A stretch of DNA of 64,000 bases from CAILZL01 sp035548495 (GCA_035548495.1 DASZSV010000014.1:29314-93313); one strand, 5' to 3'. Positions 8,754-16,928 are shown, counted from the stretch's first letter. Notes: generated from the letters alone by a model not told the origin. Translations and numbers: made by a program.

Positions 8754-9359
8754 ATGAAGAACTCAATCATCTTGGCTAACTTGCCTCAAGGAATCAGGCA
8801 GGTCAGTAAACTGCCCGCCCGGCGGGCGCTTGACGCCGGGCTTGTGACTGAGACGGATTTGTTGCGTCTCAAAGCAATCGCACGTTTGCACGCGCGAGGT
8901 TTGCCCTCAGTTATTAGTTGGTCGGATTTGTTGCAAGAGGCCTTCACCCGTGTGCTTGAGGGATCACGGCAACAACCAGTCGGCGTGCCAATGGTGGCAT
9001 TCCTTGCAGGAGTGATGCGCAGCATTAAAGAACAGTACTGGCGACAGTATCGCAAAGGAGCGGGGCAGCAGCCGAAATCACTTGCTCACGTTGGAGATAT
9101 AAAACTTCAAGAAGAAGAACTTACTGATCCGGCACCAGGTGTTGAACGGCAGCTCATCGCAGTTGAAGCAATGGCAGCAATCAATGAGCTATTCAAGGAC
9201 GATTTGCCTGCCAGACAAATCATTGCTGCTCTGTATGAAGGATTGACAGCGGAAGAAACCTGTTCCACCTATGCCATGTCAACAACGGATTACGACTCCA
9301 CACGTAAACGCATACGGCGCGCGCTGATACGCGCGGGCCTGAGGTTTGAACCATTATGA
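8754..9359 (+). CDS. sigma-70-like factor of an unusual, ECF-like family
   Basis: 201 residues. WSDLLQEAFTRVLEGSRQ followed by VAFLAGVMRSIKEQYWRQYRK resembles sigma region 2 (core binding and -10 recognition). Residues ~140-200 hold LPARQIIAALYEGLTAEE and a TDYDSTRKRIRRALIRAG segment, like a region 4 helix-turn-helix. The protein is shorter and more divergent than standard ECF factors, and the region 4 match is weak. I know of similar sigma-like proteins with the LLQEAFTR and TDYDSTRKR blocks but not of an experimentally established role. Its stop overlaps the next ATG by 4 bases (ATGA), so the pair is translationally coupled. It may be horizontally acquired, given the transposase relic upstream. 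Confidence 0.65.
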   Translation: MKNSIILANLPQGIRQVSKLPARRALDAGLVTETDLLRLKAIARLHARGLPSVISWSDLLQEAFTRVLEGSRQQPVGVPMVAFLAGVMRSIKEQYWRQYRKGAGQQPKSLAHVGDIKLQEEELTDPAPGVERQLIAVEAMAAINELFKDDLPARQIIAALYEGLTAEETCSTYAMSTTDYDSTRKRIRRALIRAGLRFEPL

Positions 9360-9622
9360 ACACACGACCCGATCTCGGATTCGAGCGGCTACTGTCAGCA
9401 ATTACCCAGGACATTATCGATGCATCCGACGAAGAGATTCTGGTAACCGTAAACGAACTTGGGCTGAGACCAGAGATGCAGGGTTCGGTGGCACTCTTTG
9501 GCGTAACGTTCGTGATGCGGCGGAGTAATCGGCGCGAACAACTGGTTGTGAAAGCCACGAAATCATCTACCGATACAAATGCGACGCGCCGTCGGCGACC
9601 GAAAGGGGATACGCCGTCTTAG
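9356..9622 (+). CDS. small protein coupled to the sigma-like factor (function unknown)
   Basis: 88 residues, starting at an ATGA overlap with the sigma-like gene. The N-terminal part is acidic and probably helical (AITQDIIDASDEEILVTVNELG); the C-terminus is strongly basic and low in complexity (TRRRRPKGDTPS). No signal peptide, membrane segment or zinc motif is visible, so it is not a classic membrane anti-sigma factor or ZAS anti-sigma. The coupling suggests a partner or regulator of the sigma-like protein (inference). A strong terminator about 70 bases downstream closes the unit. Confidence 0.6.
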   Translation: MNTRPDLGFERLLSAITQDIIDASDEEILVTVNELGLRPEMQGSVALFGVTFVMRRSNRREQLVVKATKSSTDTNATRRRRPKGDTPS

Positions 9623-9693
9623 CGCAGCATAAGCCGATGGCTATTGCCTGCTGTCGCATAGTTATTGATCCGCACACTGATACGTGAAACAAA

Positions 9694-9731
9694 AAAAATC
9701 GCCGGAAGCATTTACTGCCGGCGATTTTTGT
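9694..9731. terminator. bidirectional rho-independent terminator
   Basis: Stem AAAAATCGCCGG / CCGGCGATTTTT (12 perfect pairs) with a 12-base loop, flanked by an A-run on the left and a T-run on the right. It lies between the convergent ends of the small coupled protein gene and pstS and can serve both strands. Confidence 0.9.
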
Positions 9732-9806
9732 TACTCGAATTTTTCGATTAACTGACTTCAGAGAAGTCAGCAAAGCAAATTGCTTTTCTCTTTGAAGATC
9801 ACTCGA

Positions 9807-10826
9807 TTAAATACCCAGGTTCTTTTTCCAGTAAGCCTTGATGGCCTTGATGGTGCTGGACGGCAGCGGACCAAAGTCAATTGACTTGGCCATGTCCTGG
9901 CCGTGTTCAAAGCCCCATGTAAAGAAGTCGATGACTTGCTTGTTGGCAGCCTTGTCGGCATTCACGCGCAGGATCTGCCATGTGCAACCCGAAATCGGCC
10001 AGCTTTCATCGCCGGGCTGATTGGTCAGAATCACATAGAAGTCTTCAGCCTTGGTGAAATCAACATTGGCAGCAGCAGCCTGGAATCCTTTCAGAGAAGG
10101 ACTGACTGTCTTGCCTGCGCTGTTGATCATGCGTGCATAGGCCATCTTGTTTTCGAGAATGTATGCGTATTCAACATAGCCAATGGAGCCGGCGAGATGT
10201 TGTACATAGGATGCAACACCTTCGTTGCCTTTGCCGCCGACGCCAACGGGCCATTCCACAGAGGTGTCCACGCCAACTTTCTGCAACCACTCGGGGCTGA
10301 CTTTGGAAAGATAGTTGACAAAGGTGAAGGTGGTGCCAGAACCGTCTGAACGGTGAACCACTGCGATACTCATGTCAGGCAGCGCAAGATGCGGGTTGAG
10401 TTGCTTGATCGCGGCATCATTCCACTTCGTGACCTTGCCAAGAAAAATGTCAGCAACCAGCGGACCGCTCAGTACCAGTTCGCCGGGTTTGATGCCGGGA
10501 ATGTTGTACACCAGATCTTCGCCCGCGATGGCGGTGGGAAACTGGATCAGGTTGCTGGCTCGCAATTCATCGGGTTTGAGAGGCTTGTCGCTGGCGCCGA
10601 AAGCGACGGTGCCTGCCTTGATCTGCGCGATGCCGCCACCAGAGCCGATGGATTGATAGTTGACTTGCACGCCTGTGGCCTTGTTATAAGCAGCGGACCA
10701 CTTTGCCACCAGCGGGTATACCCAGGTGCTGCCTGCTCCGGTGATTGATGTTGCCGCAAATGCACTCACGCTGAGTGCAGAAGCGACGGCGATTAAACCC
10801 AGTCGCGTTTTGATTGACGTAAACAC
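9807..10826 (-). CDS. pstS: phosphate ABC transporter, periplasmic phosphate-binding protein PstS
   Basis: About 339 residues with a cleavable signal peptide (LGLIAVASALSVSAFAA) then ITGAGSTWVYPLVAKW and IGSGGGIAQIKAGTVAFGASD, the phosphate-binding loops of PstS. HRSDGSGTTFTFVNYLS completes the site. It captures phosphate in the periplasm for PstCA. A GTG start is chosen: a GGAGG ribosome site lies 5 bases before it, while an ATG 12 bases upstream overlaps that same GGAGG and is unlikely to be used. The gene is divergent from pstC, with two Pho boxes between them; in most relatives pstS is co-directional with pstCAB. Confidence 0.95.
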   Translation of the reverse strand: MFTSIKTRLGLIAVASALSVSAFAATSITGAGSTWVYPLVAKWSAAYNKATGVQVNYQSIGSGGGIAQIKAGTVAFGASDKPLKPDELRASNLIQFPTAIAGEDLVYNIPGIKPGELVLSGPLVADIFLGKVTKWNDAAIKQLNPHLALPDMSIAVVHRSDGSGTTFTFVNYLSKVSPEWLQKVGVDTSVEWPVGVGGKGNEGVASYVQHLAGSIGYVEYAYILENKMAYARMINSAGKTVSPSLKGFQAAAANVDFTKAEDFYVILTNQPGDESWPISGCTWQILRVNADKAANKQVIDFFTWGFEHGQDMAKSIDFGPLPSSTIKAIKAYWKKNLGI

Positions 10827-10889
10827 TTGAACCTCCACATAGTTAATGGCTGAAGAGCCAGCTTGCTCTCTTCATTCAATCATTGTCAT

Positions 10890-10934
10890 ATTACAGAAAT
10901 GTGACAATGCGGCAGAATGACACTTTGATGACAA
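10890..10934 (-). promoter_or_regulatory. two Pho boxes between pstS and pstC
   Basis: Read on the pstS strand: TTGTCAT-CAAA-GTGTCAT (10934-10917) and TTGTCAC-ATTT-CTGTAAT (10907-10890), each two 7-bp half-sites with a 4-bp spacer, close to the PhoB consensus. They sit 64-108 bases before the pstS start, oriented to activate pstS; whether they also serve pstC, 149 bases away, is open. Confidence 0.8.
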
Positions 10935-11082
10935 TGCAGTTGCCAATGTCTATTGAATGCCAGTTGCATGCGGCTTGCGATCGCAGAAAAAAAACTGTCT
11001 GACCATGTACGAATACGCATCAGGACTTTGCTATTATCGTTGAAATGACGCTCACCCCTGTATCCGGTTAACTGTAAAAATC

Positions 11083-12048
11083 ATGGCAACCACTCCTGCA
11101 TATCTGGTGCAACTGCGGCGCGATGCGCACGTTGAAGGCCTGTTCAAGCGCATTACCTCGCTGTCGGCGTGGATGGTGTTGTTGCTGCTGGCCGGTGTGA
11201 TCGTCACTCTGGTGTATGGCAGCATGCCCGCACTCAAGGCCTTCAAGTGGGATTTTCTCACGAGTACCAAGTGGAATCCTGTCGAAAACCAGTTTGGCGC
11301 GCTGGCGCCGCTGTACGGTACTGTTGTAACGTCGATTATTGCCATGATTATTGCAGTGCCGCTGAGTTTTGGCATTGCCGTGTTTCTTACTGAGACTTGT
11401 CCGCGCTGGTTGCGTGGTCCCATCTCGACCGCCATTGAATTGCTGGCATCCATTCCCAGCATTGTATTCGGCATCTGGGGTTTGTTTGTGCTTGCACCCG
11501 TATTGCAGGAAACATTGCAGCCGTGGTTGATTGATCATCTTGGCAAGTTGCCGTTCATCGGCTTCTTGTTCCAGGGCGCGCCGTATGGCATCGGCATTCT
11601 TACCGCCAGCATGGTGCTGGCCATCATGGTGTTGCCGTTCATCACCGCAGTGATGCGTGAAGTGTTCAGCATGGCGCCGCGTTCACTCAAGGAAGCGGCC
11701 TATGGCATGGGCGCTACACAATGGAATGTGGTGTGGGACGTGGTTGTGCCGTGGTCACGTGCTGGCATGATTGGCGGCATCATGCTGGGGTTGGGTCGTG
11801 CTCTGGGCGAAACCATGGCGGTGACATTCGTGATTGGTAACGCGAATCGCATCAGCACCTCCATTCTTGCACCGGGCACTACCATTTCTGCATCCATCGC
11901 CAATGAATTCACCGAAGCCACCACGCCCTTGTACACTTCATCATTGATCGCGCTGGGCTTGCTGCTGTTTGTAATTACCTTTGTAGTGATTGCCGGTGCG
12001 CGTCTGATGCTGAGACGCCTTGAGCGCGGCAGCGTGAAGCGCGCCTAG
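11083..12048 (+). CDS. pstC: phosphate ABC transporter permease PstC
   Basis: Inner-membrane permease of the high-affinity phosphate importer, 321 residues, normal for PstC. Six membrane segments are visible, starting with WMVLLLLAGVIVTLVYGSMP. The coupling-helix region that meets PstB is MAPRSLKEAAYGMGATQWNVV, followed by the GLGRALGETMAVTFVIGN block typical of PstC. The gene begins the pstC-pstA-phoU run on the forward strand, divergent from pstS. A TATTAT-like -10 element is near 11031, with no strong -35, as expected for a PhoB-activated promoter. Confidence 0.95.
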   Translation: MATTPAYLVQLRRDAHVEGLFKRITSLSAWMVLLLLAGVIVTLVYGSMPALKAFKWDFLTSTKWNPVENQFGALAPLYGTVVTSIIAMIIAVPLSFGIAVFLTETCPRWLRGPISTAIELLASIPSIVFGIWGLFVLAPVLQETLQPWLIDHLGKLPFIGFLFQGAPYGIGILTASMVLAIMVLPFITAVMREVFSMAPRSLKEAAYGMGATQWNVVWDVVVPWSRAGMIGGIMLGLGRALGETMAVTFVIGNANRISTSILAPGTTISASIANEFTEATTPLYTSSLIALGLLLFVITFVVIAGARLMLRRLERGSVKRA

Positions 12049-12106
12049 TTGCGTAAATATCGCACCGGTATGAGTAGATCAACTGCAACCCATCGCAATC
12101 ACCACC

Positions 12107-12961
12107 ATGATTAACAATCTGCGCAAACGTCAAATTGGAAATTTCGCAGCCTTCGCCTGCTCGACGATCGCAACGCTGATCGGCCTGTCGGTGCTGTGCC
12201 TGATTCTTTGGACATTGATTTCCAAAGGACTGCATGGTTTGTCGTGGCAGGTGTTTTCACAAATGACGCCACCGCCGGGCAGCGATGGCGGCCTGGCCAA
12301 TGCCATTTTTGGCAGCATTCTGATGACCGGACTGGGCGTCGTGATTGGTGCGCCGGTAGGCATGATGGCGGGTACGTACCTCGCGGAGTATGGACGACGC
12401 AATACATTGAGTGTGGTGGTGCGTTTCATCAATGATGTGCTATTGAGTGCACCATCCATTGTCATCGGCTTGTTCGTGTACACCATGGTGGTGATGACGA
12501 TGGGACACTTCTCTGCCATCGCTGGCGCCATTTCGCTGGGTATCATCGCCATGCCGGTGATGGTGCGCACCACGGAAGACATGCTGAATCTGGTGCCAAG
12601 CGGCATTCGCGATGGATCTGCGGGCCTGGGCGCGCATCCCTGGCGTACCATTGTCAGCATTGTGTATCCCGCTGCACGCAAGGGACTGGTTACCGGGCTG
12701 CTGCTGGCCATCGCACGTATCAGCGGTGAAACGGCGCCATTACTGTTCACGGCGTTGAATAACCAGTACTGGAGTACGGATCTGGGACATCCGATGGCCA
12801 ACTTGCCGACGGTCATTTTTACATTCGCCATGAGTCCCTATGATGACTGGCACAATCTTGCATGGACTGGCGCGCTGCTGATTACCGCCTTCGTCCTGTT
12901 TTTAAGTATCCTCGCGCGTGGCTTTGCCGGATTGTTCGGGCAAACAGGTTCGGGTGAATAA
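12107..12961 (+). CDS. pstA: phosphate ABC transporter permease PstA
   Basis: Second permease of the Pst importer, 284 residues. Membrane segments begin with ATLIGLSVLCLILWTLISKG; LLSAPSIVIGLFVYT and the cytoplasmic loop LVPSGIRDGSAGLGAHPWRTI (PstB contact) are typical, as is ARISGETAPLLFTALNNQYW near the C-terminus. It follows pstC after 58 bases. The ATPase gene pstB, normally next, is missing: the 74 bases before phoU hold only a small hairpin (CGTCTG-N6-CAGACG, 12999-13016). Confidence 0.95.
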   Translation: MINNLRKRQIGNFAAFACSTIATLIGLSVLCLILWTLISKGLHGLSWQVFSQMTPPPGSDGGLANAIFGSILMTGLGVVIGAPVGMMAGTYLAEYGRRNTLSVVVRFINDVLLSAPSIVIGLFVYTMVVMTMGHFSAIAGAISLGIIAMPVMVRTTEDMLNLVPSGIRDGSAGLGAHPWRTIVSIVYPAARKGLVTGLLLAIARISGETAPLLFTALNNQYWSTDLGHPMANLPTVIFTFAMSPYDDWHNLAWTGALLITAFVLFLSILARGFAGLFGQTGSGE

Positions 12962-13035
12962 TGGTTGGTAACAATGCCAACGTAATCGATATTGCCGTCG
13001 TCTGTGCAATCAGACGCTGGTGGAGTTAACGCATC

Positions 13036-13776
13036 ATGGAAAAAGCTGATCTGTCACATCATATTTCAAGCCGCTTCAATTCCGATCTGGAACGGCTGCG
13101 TACCAACGTATTGCAAATGGGCGGACTGGTTGAGGAACAACTGGCCCAATCCGTGAGTGCGCTGGTCATGGGTGACAGTGCGGCAGCGGAAAAAGTGGCG
13201 CGCAATGATCATCGTGTGAATGCAATGGAAGTATCCATTGATGAGGATTGCAATCGCATTCTTGCCACGCGCGCGCCGACAGCCGGTGACTTGCGGTTGA
13301 TTGTCACCGTCATCAAGGTGATTACCGATCTGGAACGCATCGGCGATGAGGCGGAAAAAATCGGTTACATCGGTTCACGTCTCGCAACCATGGAACGGCC
13401 CGCCGACCGCTATCGCGAAATCAAGCATCTTGGCCGCATTGTCGAAGAGATGGTGCACGATGCGCTGGATTCACTGGCACGCCTTGATGCTGAAGCGGCC
13501 ATTGGCGTGGCCAAGCGCGACCGGCTGGTGGACGAAGAATACGAAGCCATTCAGCGTCAATGCATCACTTTCATGATGGAAGATCCGCGCGCCATTCGCC
13601 GTGCGCTGGATGTGTTGTGGGTGGCGCGCGCCATTGAACGCATTGGTGATCATGCCAAGAACATCTGTGAATACGTCATCTATCTGGTGTATGGCAAGGA
13701 TGTGCGCCATGTGAAACTGGAAGATGTGGAAAAGCAGTTGAAGGAACGCATGAGCCGCGAAGCCAAATCTGAATAA
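13036..13776 (+). CDS. phoU: phosphate transport system regulatory protein PhoU
   Basis: 246 residues, two repeats of the three-helix PhoU domain. Metal-binding motifs are ERIGDEAEKIG (first half) and ERIGDHAKNICEYVIYLVYGKD (second half). PhoU links PstSCAB activity to PhoR and damps Pho signalling when phosphate is plentiful. A GGAG ribosome site precedes the ATG. It is co-directional with pstCA but directly follows pstA rather than pstB. Confidence 0.96.
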   Translation: MEKADLSHHISSRFNSDLERLRTNVLQMGGLVEEQLAQSVSALVMGDSAAAEKVARNDHRVNAMEVSIDEDCNRILATRAPTAGDLRLIVTVIKVITDLERIGDEAEKIGYIGSRLATMERPADRYREIKHLGRIVEEMVHDALDSLARLDAEAAIGVAKRDRLVDEEYEAIQRQCITFMMEDPRAIRRALDVLWVARAIERIGDHAKNICEYVIYLVYGKDVRHVKLEDVEKQLKERMSREAKSE

Positions 13777-13908
13777 GGTGCGATTACCGCAAAATTAATC
13801 GCGCCGCTGAATGTCCGTCTGGCAGGCACAAGCGCATTGCGTATACTTGCGTCGTTGCTGCAGCAACGATGACCGTTGCGCCAATCAAAGACTTTCATCA
13901 GGCAGACC

Positions 13909-14442
13909 ATGTCCGTGATCAATATCATTTTCAAACAGCGCCGTGCAGGTAATGTCATTGGCTTTGTGCTGTGTGCGGCATTGATTGCCTATGCCCTGTA
14001 CGCGCAGTACGGATTGGGTTTTGAACCGTGTCCGTTGTGCATTTTTCAGCGTATCGCAGTGATCGTCACCGGCATTTTTTTTCTGCTGGCCGCGTTGCAT
14101 CATCCCGGCAGGCGTGGAGCAATTGTCTATGGTGTGATAACCAGCATGTCGGCGCTTGCCGGAATACTGGTGGCTGCAAGACATGTATGGATTCAGGCGC
14201 AACCGCCGGGAAGCGTTCCTGCCTGCGGTGCCACACTGGACTACATGATGAAGTACATGCCGGTCACCAAGGTGATTACCAAGGTGCTGAGCGGTTCCGG
14301 GGAATGTGCAGAAATCAACTGGCAGATGGCTGGCCTTGCCATGCCGTGGTGGGTGCTATTTGCCTGCGCTGGTTTGTTGCTGTGGGCGCTGTGGGTGAAT
14401 GTCATTGCGCCCCGCGCATTCAGGCCAGCAACAATTCCATAA
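13909..14442 (+). CDS. dsbB: disulfide bond formation protein DsbB
   Basis: Inner-membrane quinone reductase that reoxidises periplasmic DsbA. 177 residues with four membrane segments. The first cysteine pair is in the periplasmic loop FEPCPLCIFQR; the second pair is C in PACGATLDYMM and C in GSGECAEINW, as in DsbB. ATG (MSVINIIFKQ) is chosen; an upstream TTG would add 11 unrelated residues. Its 3' end overlaps the convergent dapE by 23 bases. Confidence 0.93.
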   Translation: MSVINIIFKQRRAGNVIGFVLCAALIAYALYAQYGLGFEPCPLCIFQRIAVIVTGIFFLLAALHHPGRRGAIVYGVITSMSALAGILVAARHVWIQAQPPGSVPACGATLDYMMKYMPVTKVITKVLSGSGECAEINWQMAGLAMPWWVLFACAGLLLWALWVNVIAPRAFRPATIP

Positions 14443-15568
14443 TTCGTTCATACATTAACGCCAGCGTGTCGATGTCTGCAATGCGCACGCTCTCGTTCAC
14501 CTTGTGAATGGTGGCATTGATCACGCCCAGTTCAACAACACTCGCTCCAGTGGGTGCAATGAAACGTCCATCGGAAGTGCCTCCGGTAGTGGAAAGCTCA
14601 GCGGTCAAACCTGTAAATTCCTTGATCGCAGTTTGTACTGCATCAGACAACGGTCCGGGTGCGGTAAAGAAGGGCAGGCCGGAGACAAACCATTCCAGTG
14701 TGTAGTTGACTTTGTGACGGTCCAGAATTTCGGTGATGGTGGCTTGCAGCTTTTCCACGGTTTGTTCGGTTGAGAAACGGATGTTGAAGCGCGCTTTCAA
14801 TTCTCCCGGAATCACATTCGGTGCGCCGGTGCCGGCACTCAGGTTGGACACCTGAAAGGTCGTGGGCTGGAAGTATTGATTGCCCTTGTCCCATTCGCGG
14901 GACGCCAGTTCAGCCAGTGCCGGCGCGAGCATGTGCACGGGATTGTCAGCAAGATGCGGATAGGCAACGTGACCTTGCACGCCATGCACCGTGAGCTTGC
15001 CTGAGAGTGAACCGCGGCGGCCGATCTTGATGACATCACCCAGTTTGTCACTGCTGGTGGGTTCGCCGACCACACACCAGTCGATTTTTTCCGGACGTGC
15101 TTCCAGCACCTGCATCACACGGCGTGTGCCATCGACGGAAGGACCTTCTTCGTCACTGGTCAGCAGAAAAGCCAGCGTGCCTTTGTGGCCCGGATGTTTT
15201 TTGATGAAACGTTCAGTGGCGATGGTCATCGCAGCCAGGCTGCTTTTCATGTCGGCGGTGCCACGGCCGTACATCACACCATCACGAATCACCGGTTCAA
15301 AGGGATCGGTCTGCCATTCTTCGCGCGGGCCGGTGGGCACCACATCGGTATGCCCTGCAAAACACAGCAACGGACGTCCATGACCATGTTTGGCCCAGAG
15401 ATTCGATACGGGCGGAAAATCAATCCGCTCATTGTCAAATCCAAGATTCGCAAAACGTTCACCAATGATGTCCAGACAACCCTTGTCCTCGGGACTGACA
15501 GAAGGGCGGCGGATCAATTCAGCGGTCAGTGTGACGGCGGCAGACAGCGTGGTCGTATCGGCGGACAT
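14420..15568 (-). CDS. dapE: succinyl-diaminopimelate desuccinylase DapE
   Basis: Zinc M20-family hydrolase that cleaves N-succinyl-LL-diaminopimelate in lysine and peptidoglycan precursor synthesis. 382 residues, normal length. Metal and catalytic residues: H in FAGHTDVVPTG, D in GRGTADMKSS, EE in LLTSDEEGPSVDGTRRV, E in VVGEPTSSDKLGD and the closing GGTSDGRFI. The dimerisation lid lies between (~180-295). It overlaps dsbB tail to tail and is divergent from rpsF. Confidence 0.96.
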   Translation of the reverse strand: MSADTTTLSAAVTLTAELIRRPSVSPEDKGCLDIIGERFANLGFDNERIDFPPVSNLWAKHGHGRPLLCFAGHTDVVPTGPREEWQTDPFEPVIRDGVMYGRGTADMKSSLAAMTIATERFIKKHPGHKGTLAFLLTSDEEGPSVDGTRRVMQVLEARPEKIDWCVVGEPTSSDKLGDVIKIGRRGSLSGKLTVHGVQGHVAYPHLADNPVHMLAPALAELASREWDKGNQYFQPTTFQVSNLSAGTGAPNVIPGELKARFNIRFSTEQTVEKLQATITEILDRHKVNYTLEWFVSGLPFFTAPGPLSDAVQTAIKEFTGLTAELSTTGGTSDGRFIAPTGASVVELGVINATIHKVNESVRIADIDTLALMYERIMELLLA

Positions 15569-15708
15569 GGTGAAATGAAATACGTGAAGCGGGCGCGTCT
15601 TATAGCGAAGAGAGTTCGAGTCGGCAAGCGAAAATCTTGCTTCAATAACCGTTCGCCTGTATTCTGCGCGCCCTTCGTTCAGGACGGGCCTGGACGAGTT
15701 ACTCCTTA

Positions 15709-15733
15709 CTGCACCGCTTTGCGGGCAGTTTTA
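15709..15733 (+). promoter_or_regulatory. hairpin in the rpsF leader, possible S6:S18 control element
   Basis: CTGC-A-CCGC-TTT-GCGG-GCAG (15709-15728) forms an 8-bp stem with one bulged A next to CCG, followed by TTTTAT and then the rpsF ribosome site 10 bases later. A CCG-containing bulged hairpin in rpsF leaders is the known S6:S18-binding motif. The T-run means it could instead be a transcription attenuator. Assignment is by eye. Confidence 0.35.
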
Positions 15734-15751
15734 TCCACGGGGAGCATGAAA

Positions 15752-16126
15752 ATGCGTCACTATGAAATCGTGTTTCTGGTCCATCCTGACCAGAGCGAAC
15801 AGGTTCCAGCCATGCTGGAACGTTACAAGGGCATGATCACCGCGGGCGGTGGTGCTGTGCATCGTCTTGAAGACTGGGGCCGTCGTCAACTGGCATTTCC
15901 CATCAACAAGATCCACAAGGCTCATTACATTCTGCTCAACATCGAGTGCGATCAGAAAACGCTGGCTGAACTGACGGGTTCATTCCGTTTCAGCGATGCA
16001 GTGATCCGCCATCTGGTCATCAAGATGGATGCTGCAGTGACCGAGCCGTCACCGATGGCCAAGGGCGAAGAAAATGCCCGCGAAATCAGTTTTGACGATG
16101 ACGACGACATGGGCATGGGGCTGTAA
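15752..16126 (+). CDS. rpsF: 30S ribosomal protein S6
   Basis: MRHYEIVFLVHPDQSEQV is the S6 N-terminus; 124 residues, with an acidic tail ending DDDDDMGMGL. S6 binds S18 on the platform of the 30S subunit. The chosen ATG lies 8 bases after GGGGAG; another ATG two codons upstream is too close to that site. A long open frame extends upstream through the antisense of dapE but is not coding. First gene of rpsF-rpsR-rplI. Confidence 0.97.
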   Translation: MRHYEIVFLVHPDQSEQVPAMLERYKGMITAGGGAVHRLEDWGRRQLAFPINKIHKAHYILLNIECDQKTLAELTGSFRFSDAVIRHLVIKMDAAVTEPSPMAKGEENAREISFDDDDDMGMGL

Positions 16127-16167
16127 AGCTTCACCCGCGCGTTGCATAACTCATCAGGAGAATTTTC

Positions 16168-16392
16168 ATGTCACGTTTTTTCCGTCGCCGTAAATATTGC
16201 CGCTTCACTGCCGAAGGCATTGAGCACATCGATTACAAGGATCTGCCGATTCTGAAGGCATACATCACCGAAACCGGCAAGATTGTTCCCAGCCGCATCA
16301 CCGGCACCAAGACTCATTACCAGCGTCAGTTGGCCACTGCTGTCAAGCGCGCCCGGTATCTGGCATTGCTGCCTTATACCGATCAACACTAA
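16168..16392 (+). CDS. rpsR: 30S ribosomal protein S18
   Basis: 74-residue basic protein: RRKYCRFTAEGIEHIDYKD, then ITETGKIVPSRITGTKTHYQ and AVKRARYLALLPYTD, the bS18 signature. A single Cys is present in the N-terminal position used for zinc in some relatives, without a full zinc set. A CAGGAG ribosome site precedes the ATG. It lies 41 bases after rpsF and 33 before rplI; no priB gene lies between them, unlike E. coli. Confidence 0.97.
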   Translation: MSRFFRRRKYCRFTAEGIEHIDYKDLPILKAYITETGKIVPSRITGTKTHYQRQLATAVKRARYLALLPYTDQH

Positions 16393-16425
16393 ACGCTGTC
16401 GTTCACGCAATTCATAGGTGTCAAG

Positions 16426-16875
16426 ATGGAAATCATTTTGCTGCAAAAGGTCACCAACCTCGGCAACATTGGTGATCGTGTAAACGTAAAGTCCGGCTAT
16501 GGCCGCAACTATCTTTTGCCCATGGGCAAAGCCACGCTGGCCACGGCGGATAACGTGGCCAAGTTTGAAGCACGCCGTGCCGAGCTGGAAAAACATGCAC
16601 AGCAGGAACTCGCTGCCGCACAGGCGCGTGCTGTGAAGCTCGAGGGCTTCAAGCTGGCGCTGGTTGCCAAGGCCGGTAGCGAAGGCAAGTTGTTCGGATC
16701 AATCGGCAATACCGATATCGTTGAGTCACTGACCAAGGCAGGACATCCGGTAACCCGCGCCGAAGTGCGTCTGGGTGCGGGACCACTGCGTCATGTTGGC
16801 GATCACGTTGTGCAATTGCAGTTGCATGCCGACGTGCTGGTCAACCTGCCGGTGACCATCACTGCAGAAGAATAA
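16426..16875 (+). CDS. rplI: 50S ribosomal protein L9
   Basis: 149 residues. MEIILLQKVTNLGNIGDRV and VKSGYGRNYLLPMGKA are the N-terminal rRNA-binding domain, then a long charged helix (~40-75) and the C-terminal domain with GSIGNTDIVE and LGAGPLRHVGDHVVQLQLH. L9 sits near the L1 stalk base and reaches toward neighbouring ribosomes in polysomes. Last gene of the rpsF-rpsR-rplI run. Confidence 0.97.
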   Translation: MEIILLQKVTNLGNIGDRVNVKSGYGRNYLLPMGKATLATADNVAKFEARRAELEKHAQQELAAAQARAVKLEGFKLALVAKAGSEGKLFGSIGNTDIVESLTKAGHPVTRAEVRLGAGPLRHVGDHVVQLQLHADVLVNLPVTITAEE

Positions 16876-16882
16876 CAATCAT

Positions 16883-16916
16883 GGCCCATCAACTTGCTGC
16901 ATCAAGTTGATGGGCC
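16883..16916 (+). terminator. strong hairpin after rplI without a T-run
   Basis: GGCCCATCAACTTG / CAAGTTGATGGGCC, 14 perfect base pairs with a 6-base loop, beginning 8 bases after the rplI stop. Only TT follows, so intrinsic termination would be weak; it could instead protect the upstream mRNA 3' end or separate expression of dnaB, which starts just after it. Confidence 0.5.
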
Positions 16917-16928
16917 TTGCTGACACAC

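Noticed and set aside
13036..13776. Broken pstB fused to phoU
   Set aside because: phoU is full length with both repeats; no Walker motifs are found in its frame or in the 74 bases before it.
15185..15751. Open frame extending rpsF upstream by 189 codons
   Set aside because: It is antisense to dapE, has no family similarity, and the S6 homology and ribosome site fix the start at 15752.
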